A DNA stretch of 64,000 nt. Origin: Candolleomyces eurysporus (lineage: Eukaryota > Basidiomycota > Agaricomycetes > Agaricales > Psathyrellaceae). The notes beneath the pieces are model-generated. The model had not been told where the DNA came from, searched no databases, and worked only from the letters and a program-made list of their open reading frames with translations. The position numbers were made by a program, and so were the translations under genes. Shown piece after piece: positions 1 through 13,211 of the stretch; within the stretch, counting starts at the first letter, position 1, and every line of letters starts with the position of its first letter. The stretch covers positions 23,696 through 87,695 of the forward strand of contig JANBPK010000942.1 of assembly GCA_027579435.1 (NCBI GenBank), read 5' to 3'.

Positions 1-3000
1 TCAAGGAAATATAACGGCTACTAAATGCTTCAATGTACAAATCTCAGGATACACAGGTCGATTCAGGTGATAAGAGGAAAGGCTCAGGATTGCGGCCGCT
101 ACCGGCATGACAGTGGGCCTTACCTTCATACTGATTTTTGAGCATCACAGGTAGTCCACCGACGCCATGGGCTGCTGCTGCTGGGAACGACAAGATCAAG
201 GAGGAAGGGAGAGCCCAAATTTGTACCCATGGATCCATGTTTCCGGGCGCATAGCCCACACTTTGGCAGCGAATGATGACGGTGTCTTTTCCGCGTGCGG
301 GTGGAAGGCGGCGGTCCATGGAGGTCAGAAGGTGGGGAAGTATTTTCAGTCTGGAAGATGTGACCTGGTAGAAACACGTTGAGACTTCCAGAACTCGAAA
401 CAGAAACAGGTTTGTTAGGATGGAATTCACTTTGCCCATGCCATCGATTTGGATGAGGTCTATATGAAGTATGTAGGGTCAGCCAGACATGAAGAAAATC
501 CGGGTGCTAGTTGATGTACGTGTGTGTCTTTCATCTATGTTCTGATGCCAGAGATATAGTACGTGCTCGACGGGTGCAACAGACTTCAACTTCCTAGTTT
601 GTCTGTGCGCACAATCATATCGGTCACCGAGCTCACGCCAGCCACAATATATTGGCAGGACTCTTGGCTGTAAACACACCCAGCTAAAGAGATGAACAAC
701 ATCTTGACTAATTGTCTCTGATGCACAGCAAGTAGGCACTTATTGATGTGAACTCAAGACCAGGTTATGGTTATATTTCCATTGACAATCATCAAGAATG
801 TCAGTGCCCAAGGAGAAGCTCAGAACCATGAAGGGTTTCTGGTCTTCTCAGTGAAAATTGTCCGGACACAGCTTAATTAAATAGTGGAAATATGGGAGTG
901 CCATTTTGGCAGTGGTTCTGAATGTGTCTAGGTGCAAGTCTAGGAGAGTCGAGACCTCGTTCTGGAGCCTGGATACCCTCATATGATTATTTCTTTTTGG
1001 ACTGGTCGATTTCATGTGTCTATATCTCTGTTTGTCTTGGATGTGTTTGCCAAACTTATCTACAGTATTTAATCTTGGACTTTAAGTAACTAAATCTACA
1101 TAGCAGGTAGCTAGTGTTGTATTTTGTGTCTGGGTCCATGTTACCCACCGAATCTACAAGAGCCTTTCTGTTATCTTTTGCGTGTTTAAGTTTGGAAGTT
1201 GTTTGGAGGCCGTGTCCTCATCGCATTGTCAAAGTTATATTGTGTCAAGACCGTGTTCTCACTTCTGAAGTCAAATCCGTGTATTGTTGAAGTCTGTTGT
1301 CTACGAAGTTTAGCTTCCAAAGCGGTAACATCGAACCTGGTTGAGCCTTAGCTCCCCCCTCGAACTTGTGATTGCAAAANTTTACGTTCCAAAGCCTTAG
1401 TCCAGCTTGACTTAGAGCTTTTCACTATACCCTTGCCCACCTCTTATCTTCAGAAGATACTTGGTGTGTTTGTTTTGTGTGTGTGTTGGTGTTAGAGTTT
1501 GGTTCTTCGTCTTGTTGTGATTTGAGCCTTATAACGTGACCTATGCATCAGCGCGAGCACAGGAGTGGCGCAGCAGCACCTTGGCGTATCCAATACCCTC
1601 TTTTTATCTCCTTATTTCTCTCTAGCTAGGGCCTGGACTCTTTTTATTTATAAATCTTGTGTACACCTATGTATTTTATCATGCTCCGGTGATCGCACGG
1701 CTCCAGATAGTATACATATTGGACTCTTTTAGCATAGTTTTTCCCCAGAGAATTACTGCTGTTTTNATTGTGTTACTTTGCGTTTGCAATTGACNGGNTT
1801 TGTGACTTTTATCTCACGCGGCATGATATCGGTTTAAGGAAAAGACAAAGATACCTGAGTTGAGAAGTGTTATATGCTTCAACCCCTGGTTTTAACAGAG
1901 AAGAATCTAACTAATTCTTAATACTCACTACTACCCCCACGACTCGCACTTGATTTCGTGCGGCTCGACTACGGTACAAAGCATCGACTTAAAGATTTCA
2001 CGTGGCTCAACTTACTTGGTTGGGTTGTGTGTGGTGTTGGTGTTTAAGTGGTCTCGCCGTTTCGATCTCATCACCGCGCAGAGAACTGTTGTACGCTATT
2101 TACAAGCTGTGACCCTCTTGAGCTTTGTAGTCGTGATTCTGTTGGGGTCTAATGCTAAGGTTAACTCGATGCATTTATTATCTCATAGAGTGAACATGAG
2201 TATACCTTCAGTGTTTTCTCAACCTTAGCAAGCCCAGGTGTGGAGTAATTCGTTGTTCATGTTGTTGTAGGGGCCTGGGAAACTACGTGGTGAGTTACCA
2301 TCGACCACATTGGCTATTCGTGCCTGCTTGTGTTGCGAGTGAAAGACCTGCTGGATACCATAAAGATAAGCAGCAGATAATCGACTCACGAGCCCGTTGT
2401 CCACAAGATCGGCCACATGTCAGTTAGGTGTACTTGATAATCCTGGCTGTTACCAGACATGTGCGTGCCAGACTGGTGATGTTCAGATCTGGAGAGCGTC
2501 TGTAAGGGGGGTAGGAGATCTGGAAGCAATCTACCTTGAAGATAGCAGATCTGGACACGATGTGAAGAGGTGTTTGCAGACGAGCGCGCTATCGAACTGG
2601 ACGGTGTCAGATCACTCCCATCCACATTTGGCATTGCCAGATCTGGACATCATTGTGATGACATCATCAGCTCTTCCCCGCAACAACTGCGACAAAATAC
2701 AGGTCTGTTGAGTATCATGGCTATTTGAGCTTATCTACTAATGTCGGGTACGGAGCTAGGGGAGACATAGCTTCTCTGTTGACCGAGTTTTTGCTGATGT
2801 AGTGATACACATGCCCATTACCTTGGTGCCCAATGACCTCACTCTGGTCCATCCAGTCTCAATGCTTTGTGTGAATGGCTCAATACCAACGCTGCATTGG
2901 AAATCGCTCATGATCGTCGGGAAGAATAAGGTTGTCGCCAGAATGCTGACTCATCCAAATGGAGAAGCCGGTGCAACCATCAATCAACACTCGTCAGAGT

Positions 3001-5477
3001 CGTCATATTGCTTTGAACCTCCTCTCTCCCTTTCCCTCTCTGGCAGTCCTTTGGAGGATGGAAGGCTAGCAACAAGGGACTCATGGGATTGTGAGTCAGC
3101 CTCGGTTCATGTACCATGGTCGCCCCGACTCAGAGACACTAACTCATGAGTTTATCCAGGGTGTTAGATGGGATACTTACGGTGTGTCATCTCCCTTCCG
3201 CCACTCATTCTTGTCCTTTATAAGGCCGCGTAGCTCGATACTTTTGACACAATTGCTTCCCTCGTCACGCTCTCCCGGCCAATCGTCATTCCCATCGTCC
3301 AACTCGTTGCCTCGGCTGCACGCTTGTCTTTCCACCACTCTGTACTAGTCTCGTGGCTCCCGGACAAATGCCACACGAAAAAGGGCAAAGCCAAGACCAG
3401 AGGGTGGGAGAAACTATCAGCATTGTTCTTTGCCTCGCCTTTATCCCCTGGGCCCTGGGATGTCGAGTTCAGGCATGGGAACAGCCAGCTGAGTGATCAA
3501 GACACCAGTCTTCTTGCTCACAAAGATCGAGAATACCAATTTCATGACGCAAGAGGCCGTCTTGCTTGCGATAGCAGCCCTGGCGGAGCTGGGTGTGGAG
3601 TACTTGGTGGTGCCGGATGGCACCTGGCTAAGATTGGCAGAAGTGCGCTAGAGAGATTGGTTGGGAAGGTGTGGTTGCAATGTGCCAATGTGTGCGTTTC
3701 TCAGTCTTCTTTCATCCTCCGGTGTTGAGAAGTGCAACACTGTTTTCCTTTAGCCAATGCGTTCAAATCTTGATACCAATTGACTATCAAGCACTCCACC
3801 GGTGATGGAATCAATCATGTATGTTTGCTGAAATTCAATTCCTCGTTGACCTCCATTCCTTGCTGCCTGTCCAGTCGCACAGCTCCCCAAGCTCTCACAA
3901 TCAAGGCGTCTTTCGCAGGTATTCTTTGGCTCATCATCCCTGTCGAGTGATGACCGGAGCACCAGACATAGTCGTGGTGGGAGTTTCTTCGATTATCAAC
4001 CCACATCCCAAATACGTCGAGTGGATGACAATTGGATAGGGTTCCCAGCTGTAAGTCATCATGCAAAGAACCTCAATCGGATTTAACTTAAAATATGCTC
4101 TGTCAAATCCTGCGTTTGCTTCATCCACATCTCCTACAACCACCCTACCATGCACTTCTACCGCACCATCTCTCACTCGTGCATCTGCTAGCTCTGTCCT
4201 CACACGAACTTTTACTCACTCGTTTGCCTCGAGGGCCTCTTTATCGAGCTCATTATTCCTGATGANCCCCCACTTAAATATTAAGTCTGGCTGAACCGCA
4301 AGAACTGGAGTGGACGTATTGGTGCCAGGACACCGCACAGCCCTTCAGCTCACAACTCAGGCAAACCAGAACAATGGGTGTCATTGTCGCGTTTGGAGAT
4401 AGTAGGACTCTTACGAGGACAGATCGGGCAGTGTTGGATGGCAGGAGTCTACCTGTCTCACCTGCTATCAGGGACATACTTGGTGCACCGATACCGTGAA
4501 GATGAGCTTGAAGATGAAGGTGAGGCGGTCACCGGACGGACAGATGGACAGGATAGCAACTGATGTGGATTTGAGCTTACATCCCCCATAGGCAATGCGG
4601 AGGTTGATTAATTGACAAGTCTTTCCTCGCTTTGCTACGGCTTCAGGACCCGAGACTACGACTCAAGTGTACTCATGTAATGTTAGCTTGCGAAGTATAT
4701 GGTCAATTTGTCTAGTTCTACTTGAGATTCACATGCTTATGGGCATGCGGTTCCTACAAAAGTAATGTTTCCTTCTCACTTTTCACTCCCTTTTTGCGGT
4801 TGTCACAATCTCCCAGCCGCATGTGGCACGGTCCTAACGTACCTCCGACAGTTGACATAAAATATGCAAAATACCCGTGGTTATTTCTTGTTAGGACCTG
4901 GCTGCGCAGCGTGATCTAAAGCTCGAGCTTCGGTGTGCATCCCAAAGTATATATGGCTCGTATTTCATCTCCTGGAGACAATCCACCTAAAAGATGCACT
5001 CCCATGACTGCATAGTGATCATGAGGGTCAAAGCACATAAAATTTATTACTCCTAGTCGGCGGTAAACTCTACTGAGTGCAATAAATTACTTAGAGAAGG
5101 CTGGTCAAAGAGAGATCCGCCAAGGAATAAATAGCGGTAAACTGATCGAGGACATATCTTTATAGATACTAGGGGATTTGCGAGGCATCACAACAACATT
5201 TTTACGTGTCTGATTGCTCAGTTGATCTTTATGTGACTCATATATCTTAATGGATCCTCGTTGAATTGATATCGTGGGTCCCGCCAAATGTGTAACAGGG
5301 CAATAGGTAGATTCGGTAAACGAATATACAGAGCAGACGAGGGCAGAGGCAGGACAGAGATAGCTACGCGTATTACAAGTAAAAACACAGGAATGGAGAG
5401 CAATAGTTTAAAGATGGCTACGAAAAAAGATGCGAAATAGAGCATGAATATGGATGACGCTGCGAACGATGGATAAA
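1..5477. other. Gene-poor left flank, no supported gene
   Basis: No reading frame here shows a recognisable domain, and all open frames are short and unspliceable into anything I recognise. About 900-2000 is AT-rich and contains several single N characters. A short stretch at 3544-3647 on the plus strand reads like a coding fragment rich in Ala/Leu/Val and ending in a stop, but I cannot assign it. Two or three occurrences of the hexamer AGATCT followed by GG lie at 2480-2650 without a clear repeat unit. The region could hold decayed mobile-element sequence or UTRs; nothing firmer can be said. Confidence 0.5.
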
Positions 5478-8400
5478 TCATAAACCATAATGTACATAAG
5501 GGATCCAAGTAAGGAGGGATTTTTTGGAGTCGGGAAGTCTCTGCCTCAGCTGTTGTATGGCATGATGCAGGGCGTAGGCAGAGTCCGATCCGTCGAATCC
5601 ACTGCCATCACCTTCGACTCGCTGGGCCAAGAGGTAGTCGTAGAAGTCACTTGCAACCTTTGGCGCATGCTCATCAGCAATTGCCCACATCGTGGCTACC
5701 ACTCTACGATATCCAGCCGCAAGCATCCCAGCGGCCAGATGGACCACTTCCTCGGAAAGCTTCTCCTCACCAGTGCTGGTTTCACACGCCGATAGGAAAG
5801 CAAGGTCGGCGTTCTTGAGATTCTTCCGAATGATCGTTGAGAGATCCAGAGAACCGTTGTGGAATCGGAATCGACTTTGAAGTGGCTCGTTTTGATCTTG
5901 CGATGCATGGCAAGCGAGGTGAATGCAGCTGAACTCTTCCATGTGCTGAAGGGTCGTGTCAACTGTAACATCGCTCCCTTCGCGGTTTAGTGCTCGCACC
6001 CCATGCTCAACGGTTTGATTGTGGATCGACGTAACCTCCTTTGTGACTCCAGGGATCGGAGAGAGGCCAGGTGCATTCGGTTGGCTTGTCAGGAATAAGC
6101 CAGAGACATCCTGATGAATCGGGTGGTTATTCTTGATTCGATCGGCGAGGAGAGTGACGGATGGCGTGTATGACGAGACAGCATAATTGAGTATGGTGTC
6201 AGAATTCTCACCTCCATATATCCCAGCTGCGTGAAGAGGGAGGAAGGACATAGGACCTGTGGGGCACCACCAGATCCTTGGGAGCGTCGTTTCGGATGAT
6301 GATTGTAACCTCTGTTACAGGGATTAGAATCGGAGCTACCGTCGGATTAGATTCACTCACCGAGAATCCTAGGGCATCTAATATTGGCTTTACTACCTCT
6401 TTCCATAGACTCTCAAGAATGTTGCGAACGATGTTGTCACGCAGTTTCTTATTTACACTTGGCCGTATATTTCTTTCTGTTGGCCCATTGTCTTCATCCT
6501 CTTCTTTGTCTGTGTCTGCATGGGCCGCACGCATACGCAACTCTTTGAGTTGTAAGTGAGCCGTTAGAGCATTGGAGTATGTGACAGCCTTCTTCCTTGA
6601 GAAACTGTGTAGTGGGATATGGAAAGGCTCGTCGAGTCCAGCTAGAAGCGCAATGGCATCACAGCGGTCTTTGTGAACATTGATGATGACGATAGGTCCG
6701 GACTCTGGGAGGTGTTGAAGTAGGATGGAGCATGGGGATGGCTGGAGGAAGTTCTCAAGGCCTGGGACGGTACTCCTCACGGTGCTGAGAAGTTCTTCCC
6801 ATTCATTTGCAAGCTCCAAATGCACACGTGCTTCATCTTCTTTTGAGATCTTTTCTGACATGGACATGTCAATATGAGAGCCCTGACACGAACCAGAATG
6901 TTCCAGTCGCCTTGAAACATCCAACACACGTTGTGCAAGGCGTTCATCGTGTGTGCGAAGCTCAACAAGCAGCGTCCGCAGGTTGCTTAGTTGGGTCCAA
7001 ACAAGACAGCGACCTTGTTCCAGCCACTCCAAGGCTTTGTCGGCTCTCCCAAGCATACACCCGGCGACGCTGCCTCGCAGGGTAAGTCGGCAATATTCTG
7101 GAGTACAGCATGGCGATGTTGCACAGTATGATCGAGACCTGCGACCAGGGACATGAGTCGTATAGTCGTATCGAAGGCAGTGAGGGTCTGGGGCGAATCA
7201 GGATAATGTTCGTAGGAAAGGTGAGCCCATTGTCTCGCTGTTTGCAACCTCCGTGATGGGGGGCCATAACCGCAAGTTGCTGCAGACATGTTGAGCGCAA
7301 TGCTTTTTTTCAAGTCATTATTGCTCAATGTCATGACTGAGCAACACCAGAATGACTTTCCCAGATTGCTGAGCATGCTAGGAAGGTCTGGATGACCGGT
7401 GGGAGTAAGCTCGACTGCCCGTTCATAAACCGAAGTTGATTCAGTAATGTCAGAGAGGTCTCCTGTGCGCTCGAAGCGACTCAAGAGTGAGTTTCCCAGA
7501 TTGCTAAGCCTGCTAGGGAGGTCCGGATGACCAGCAGGAGTCAGTTCGACCGCTCGTTGGTTGACTGAAATCAAGTNCATCAATGTCGGATAGGTCTTCA
7601 GTGCGCTCGAAGCGATACAAGAGCGAGTTTCCCAGATCGGAGAGCATGCCAGGGAGGTTTGGATGGCCAGCAGGAGTCAGCTCGACTGCTTGTTGGATGA
7701 CAGAAACTGATTCGGCAATATCGGAGAGTGCTCCAGTATGCTTGAAGCGATTTGAGAGCGAGATTCCCAGGTTGGTAAGCCTGCCAGGGAGATCTGGGTG
7801 ACCAGCAGGAGTCAGATCAACTGCTTGTCGAGTAACTGAAACTGATTCAGCAATGTCGGGGAGGGCTCCAGTGTGCTCAGAGCAATGTAAAAGCGATATT
7901 CCCAGACTGTGGAGCCTCCCAGGGAGGTCTGCATGATCAGCAGGAGTCAGTTCGACTGCTCGTTGGTTGAGTGATATTGCTTCATTAATGTCGGAGAGAG
8001 CTCCGGTGCGCTGGAAGCGATTTGAGAGTGAGATTCCCAGGTTAGTGAGCCTTTCAGGGAGGTATGGATGACCAGCAGGGGTCACAACTGCTTGTTGGGT
8101 GACTGAAATTGATTCAGAAAGGTCGGAGAGGTCCCCGGTGCGATTGAAGCGACTCGAGAGAGAGACTCCCAGGTTACTGAGCCGGGCAGGTAAGTCTGGA
8201 CAATCAGCAGGAGTCAGCTCAACTGCTCGTTGGTTGATTAAAATTGATTCAGTGATGTCGGAGAGGGCTCCGGTGCGATCGAAGTGAATCAGGAGTCAGC
8301 TTGACTGCTTGTTGATTGAGTGAAATAGATTCAGCGATGTCGGAGAAATCTCTGGTGCGCTCGAAGCGACCTTTGAGTGAGTTTCCCAGGTTGCTGAGCC

Positions 8401-9558
8401 TGCCAGGGAAGTNTGGATGANCAGCAGGAGTGTGCTNGACTGCTCGTTGAGNGACTGAAATCGATTCAGCNATGTCGGANAGGCGTCCGGTGCGCTCAAA
8501 GCGATCTGCAAACGAATCTCCCAGGTTTCTCAGCCTAACAGGAAGGTCTGGGTGACCGGCTGGAGTGAGCTCAACTGCTCTTCGTGTTGCTGAAATTGAT
8601 TCACCAATGTCGGACAGGGCACCTGTACGCTCAAATCTACGTTTGAAACAGGCTCCAAGGGAATCGAGCGATCTAAGTAGGTCTGCTCTCTCAGGTGGTA
8701 CAACTGCCTCCCAAAGAGCGGAGACAGAGATAGACGGCCCAAAGACCTGTCTACGTCTGGCCTTAATGTTGCTCAGCAAGGTCGGGGTATCTGAATGGAT
8801 TGCATGAATAGGGTTGTTCCCTGTTCCGCTTGGTATAATTACTCACCCTCCCCCTCCCTCGTTGCAGGCTCGAATGGTATTTCGGATAGCTCCCACGATA
8901 TTTTCAGGCACGGCCGTTGATGACATGTCTCCATATGACCTGTAATTTCCCCCGTTAAGTGCCAATGCCTGGGCCTTGAAATCATCAACGTTCGTACCGG
9001 ATTCTTCGCCGTTCACTCCATTTCGCATGTCAATGCAGTCCAAAAGCGTGAACCCCATGTCACAACCCTCCTCGGACTTGGCGATGATTACAATTCCTTT
9101 CACCCTTTTGGGGCTTGCAACTGCCATCAGCTTCTATTGTGCATTTGAAATAAATCAATGACCACTCACAGCTCCATGGAACCCTCGACTTTCCATCGCC
9201 CCGGGGACACTGTAGCAAGTGGAAAGCATTTTCCATCTGGCTCATCTGCGAGACCAAACACCACAAGTTCAGTTATTTTCAAAGAGCTATGATCACCATC
9301 GGTGACATCAGCTATGTGCTCGAGAAAAACATCTAGAGGGGCCACAGAGATGAAAACTGCAACATAGAGTCACCAAAGGATTATCTATACCTGTCAAATA
9401 AAATTGGCTTGAAGAGCAACGTTACGACGGTGTCATTTCTTACAGACATAGCACTTACCTTTCGCCGCCTCGATTGTTGAACAGAGAGCTAGGAATGGTA
9501 TATTCAGTGTTGAGTATCTTTGGTAGGCGGTGCAAACGTACCTATGTTCTTCCATCAT
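5478..9558 (-). CDS. TPR-CHAT protein (caspase-like CHAT protease fused to TPR array), frame damaged
   Basis: The C-terminal exon (5478-6300) encodes a CHAT domain, a clan CD caspase-like peptidase fold. The two expected catalytic motifs are visible: His in HLACHAS and Cys in LSACETSTG, followed by GMLAAGYRRVVATMWAI and the usual end WIPYVHYGL. Before it comes a long array of about ten TPR-like units of roughly 45 residues with the signature LSNLGNSLLxRFERTG...AVELTPAGHPDLP. Upstream exons at about 9150-9357 and 8860-9130 encode a beta-rich N-terminal region typical of basidiomycete TPR-CHAT proteins. An intron at about 6300-6355 (GTGAGT...ACAG) links the linker to CHAT. The start at 9558 is a guess, because the small first exons do not splice cleanly in phase. 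Damage: an out-of-phase deletion of about 50 nt near 8288, an N at 7577 that breaks the frame, and a one-base shift near 7065. The active site is intact. Known relatives act in bacterial and fungal cell-death or defence pathways; the role here is inferred from family only. Confidence 0.8.
7380..8640 (-). repeat. Tandem TPR-coding repeats, period about 135 bp
   Basis: The minus-strand motif for AVELTPAGHP recurs near 8570, 8435, 8300, 8215, 8085, 7950, 7820, 7680, 7545 and 7410. Spacing is 130-135 bp except 8300 to 8215, where only about 85 bp separate units, so about 50 bp of one unit is missing. Six Ns cluster in 8413-8480, consistent with difficulty reading a repetitive tract. Confidence 0.85.
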
Positions 9559-11384
9559 GGTTTAGCTTGCGGTCCTGAACCGAGGAAGGGTGGAATTTGG
9601 TTGATGGGAGGTGTGGATAGCGAGTGAGCTGACACTTTTATACATGGAGAGAGCAAGTAAGGGGCTCATGCGCTGCACACCATCTGCACAGGACTATTGC
9701 GAGGACGGTCACTGCACGTTCATATCGTACTGGAACATGCTCGTGCTACACATGAATTACAGCATACATGTTTGTGCCATTTCCAATCTACAGCAATGAA
9801 TGAGGAAATGGTAACTCGGGGATGACGGGGAAACTAACGAGCCTCGTACGCACGCCTCACACAAGGCCCAATATTTCTCACAAATGAAGAGGGCTTGTAT
9901 CTCAGGTTCGCGCGTGGAAGCTACGAAGAGCAGGAACCCCCGGGATANCCCCCCACTGAATCCAACCCACACTTGTGTTAACTTTCTTCCGCGGCACACG
10001 CAGTAACATTTTCGGGACGTAGATCCAGTGAAGCTGCGGCGACACTAATTTGTCACACTGAGTTGTATCACACCGACTTTAATTTCCGAGTTGCCAAGTC
10101 ATGCACCTTTTTCCCGCCCTCACCGTAGGCCTCGCCTCCCGTTGCTGTAAGTAGATCGAAGATGAAGATTCATCCTACAGCACTTCGAACTAATGACTGT
10201 ATACAGCCCTTTTTATCCTATACATCCTTCCGGCATGCGTTGAGTGGCGAAATCGAGCGGCAAATCTGGCGCCAACAGGCGAACGGTGGACTGGCTGTGA
10301 TACAGTCCGTCCGTTGCCAGCTCAACGTTCAACATATACCTCGGGGATGACGTCCCCGATGCCAGTTGCCCCTTGATCCAGGCTTAGGATGTACTCCTAT
10401 TTGGCGTGTCTCCCGGAGGTCGAGGGCTGGTCCAAACGGTACGTTTCTTCATCGCCTCTCTTTTCGCACCGGCACATAGCCATGGGAGAAGTCGCCCAGA
10501 AGCCTGAACGTTGATGACAGGTGTACCCGGGATTGCTCCTAGCACTGACCATGGATCAACAGCTTCAACACGATGTTGGACAGCAACGTCAGGATAACCG
10601 CATGGCGCAGGAACACAACGAGCCACGCCCTCGACGAGCTGTTCAGCCTGGCACCCCTCGCCCTTTCCACCCATTCCATCCACCAGCAATCATGTTGCTA
10701 TCTTCACCCTTGCAGTCCCGCCACCAGCAAGGTCCCGGTTAAGCTTGCCCGCCGTTGGTCGCAGGATTGCTGTGCCTCATCTGTGACGTCTCCCGACTGC
10801 GTGACATACGGAGCAGCATCCTTGGCCAGATCGCAACCGCAGCAACCACAGGTCTAGACTGTCATCTCAGACGGCACACCATCTCTTTTGATCGGTTCCG
10901 CAAGCTGAAATCCAAATGAAGAACCAAAATAGGTGCAGTGTTGCAGGTTTTGAGCGAGAGATAGGATTGAGATCGTTGGGGTGTGTATGTGGTCGTGATA
11001 GAGACGGACAGAGGTTTGGAAGGTGCGTCTCAACCGTATACTGAAGATTCGCAAGAGGCTTATTGGCCAGTATGGAACAGATATCCCTTTCGATTGCTCT
11101 GGCGGTCGTTTACGCCATCGAGGTCGACATCGCTCTCTCTACAAATACCAGTGAGGTACGGATCTACGACGCTCCCTCTCAAGAGCATGGCTGCTGTTGG
11201 AACGGGTCCGCTAAGTGCCCCGAGTCTGGACGAAGTGGAGAATTAGGTCCCGTCGCAGCTACCAACAACAAAAACGCAGTATCGACAGTCACGAAAATAC
11301 AACGCAAGTTCTGGCGTGCTTTAAGAGCGGCGAGGGGTTCTTTATGGGTATTCAAATCACTTCCAACGGCGACTTGACGAAACC
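9559..11384. other. Intergenic, no supported gene
   Basis: This contains the presumed promoter of the TPR-CHAT gene and then 1.5 kb with only short, mutually overlapping frames. There is one N at 9948 directly before a C-run. I see no domain, RNA gene or repeat. Confidence 0.5.
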
Positions 11385-12530
11385 TAAAACACGCTCCGAT
11401 GCCTTTGACACCCTATCCGTCCTCGTTGGCTCGTCTCCTGACCCATCCACAAGCGCCGTCATCCCTGCCATTTCAGCATTGGGAGTACTGCGACGCGGCT
11501 TGCCATCCAAGCACCTGGGCAGGGGAGTTCACGTTCTGAGCGTGAGCGATGTGTACGGCGGAACATATCGTTATTTCAAGAGAGTTGCAAGCGATGTTGA
11601 AGGCTTGAGGTGACGCCGTTGGATTTGGAGAACGTGGACGAGGAGGCCATCACAGAGAACATTCGGGAGAATACCGGTAAGTGCTCTCAGCATTTGACGG
11701 TCTTCTGTCATTTTGATCTGTCGTCTTTGGCTCACCTGGCTCGAATCACCAACAGATCCGACTGTGAAGTTCATGGGTGTATCCCAAATCGCCCACTCTC
11801 TCCCTTCTCAGCCACTCTTGTTCGTCGACAACACCCTCGTCTTGCCGTTCTACTCTTCGCTGCTACCTTCTGGAGCCAACGTCGCGCTCGCTCTGGAAAT
11901 ATGTCGATGGCCATGCGGATGCCGTGGTTGTCCCTCAATCATCGTCCGAGAAAACACATGGTTCAAAGACAAGTTGTTTCCTCCCAAACACCACAGGGGG
12001 CATCCCTAGTCCGTACAACTGCTCGCTTGCTTAACGCGGCGCAAAAACGTTGGTTTTACGTATGCGCCAACAGGTAGAACGCACTCAACATCACTATACT
12101 CCTGAATTCTGATCCTCGAGTGAAGGTGATGTACCCCAAACTCGAAGGCAGCAAGAGGTACGACGCGGCGTGTGGGAGCTTCAGCGCGCATGCCAGGAGG
12201 TGTTTGAGGAGGGCGGTCTGTTGCGGGATCTCCACCATACGTTGTCGTCGTCACCCGCACCTGGAGTCAGGTTCCATTTCAGTGGTATGATGTCGTTTAG
12301 GCTCCCCACCCACGCACTCGCTCTCGCTCTGCTTACCTCGACACGACCATTCGGTCTCGCTGAGTCCCTTGTAGGAGTCGAGACCCTCTGAGCACCCTGC
12401 GAATGTGACGCATGCAGGTATTCCAAGGAAGAGAGTGGCCTTGGGGATTACGGACGCACTTGTCAGGCTGAGTGCTGGGGCTGAGGACGCCGAACGTGGG
12501 TCGACGATGTGAGGCCGGCGTTGGAGATGC
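11385..12530 (+). pseudogene. Decayed cystathionine gamma-lyase (Cys/Met metabolism PLP enzyme)
   Basis: Translated pieces in all three forward frames line up in order with fungal cystathionine gamma-lyase, the PLP enzyme of reverse transsulfuration that splits cystathionine to cysteine. Visible pieces are VGSSPDPSTSAVIPAIS (N-terminus), VLSVSDVYGGTYRYFKRVAS, DLENVDEEAITENIRENT, ESPTDPTVKF, LLFVDNTLVLPFYSS, KYVDGHADAVV (region of the PLP lysine), GGIPSPYNCSLA then RGAKTLVLRM, STRPFGLAESLVGVETL, and THAGIPRK...ALGITDALVRLSAGAEDAE. The block between the N-terminus and the VYGG motif, about 50 residues in functional enzymes, is missing. There are at least four frame changes and several internal stops, too many for sequencing error. 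One former intron may remain at 11673-11756. The 3' end passes directly into the duplicated tail described at 12528. Confidence 0.85.
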
Positions 12531-12965
12531 TGGTGAAGGGGCTGAAGGTGGAACATGGAAGGTGGGTGGAGGAAGAGAGGAGGTGGACTGCGCCATACTT
12601 TGCTTGAATTTCAGATGACATGGGTAAAGAGAGTTGATTAGGATGTAGGGACCTAAACATGGATACAGGTCGCTGCAAGGCACACTCCATAGTTTCTTGA
12701 GTATAGATGCACAGGTGATAACGATGTAACGTCCTGCATTTGTTCATGTAAAGTCCGCCAACACCTGGCAGACAGAATCGCCAAGGTCCTGCGCAACCAA
12801 TCAGCCTCGTCCGGCACGCCGCTCGCAAGCATACTAAAACGCACCTCGAACCAGAGGTAAAAAGTCTTCTAATACGACCCGACAATCACTTCAACCTCGT
12901 GGCCGATCCTCATCCTAAAGTAGACCCATCTGGGCTTCCTGGTCTCGACCGCAGCGTAAAACCGC
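12528..12965. repeat. Segmental duplication, copy A
   Basis: Clearly similar along its length to 14335-14805. It holds the last 20-odd codons of the plus-strand gene (EEERRWTAPYFA in copy A), its 3' flank including the shared blocks TACAGGTCGCTGCAAGGC and GCGCAACCAATCAGCCTCGT, and the C-terminal coding end of the convergent minus-strand gene. Copy A is welded to the cystathionine gamma-lyase pseudogene at about 12528. Confidence 0.85.
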
Positions 12966-13132
12966 AAAAGATGATGAGGGCAAGCCGGGCCCTGGGTGAT
13001 CGTACTTGCCGTTGCAGCGCCTGCAACTAGCGCCTGCGGTTCCGACAAGGTCCGAGGTGACTCAGTTGTTGTCATGGTCACATATCCATTTCTTCTTTTC
13101 TTCACAGTCCAGCATCCGTCATCACGCAACAA
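12869..13132 (-). pseudogene. Remnant copy of the small membrane-protein gene at 14707
   Basis: The minus-strand frame ends ETRKPRWVYFRM...GSY, clearly homologous to EARKPIWVFFRM...GSY of the gene at 14707-15148. Compared with that copy, about 9-10 nt are missing just before this block, which destroys the hydrophobic segment. The N-terminal part has no counterpart. I read it as the truncated product of the segmental duplication. Confidence 0.6.
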
Positions 13133-13211
13133 CCACCTTGGTTGCTTCTCCTCTCATTCGTCAAGCTCAGCTCAGGAATGAGACACCGATAACGACACGC
13201 CGCGTAGCACA
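12966..13211. other. 5' flank of the 13212 gene
   Basis: This short spacer lies between duplication copy A and the intact gene. It contains the non-conserved part of the remnant minus-strand frame. No TATA box is evident. Confidence 0.4.

Noticed and set aside
1000..2000. Possible LTR or retrotransposon flank suggested by AT-rich sequence and short repeats
   Set aside because: No matching second LTR, primer-binding site, target duplication or gag/pol fragment could be found in the window.
3544..3647. Short Ala/Leu/Val-rich plus-strand frame
   Set aside because: Only about 30 codons, no family and no joinable exons; left unannotated.
5218..5508. Hydrophobic minus-strand frame overlapping the end of the CHAT gene
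   Set aside because: It overlaps the conserved CHAT C-terminus in another frame and has no homology I recognise; most likely 3' UTR read by chance.
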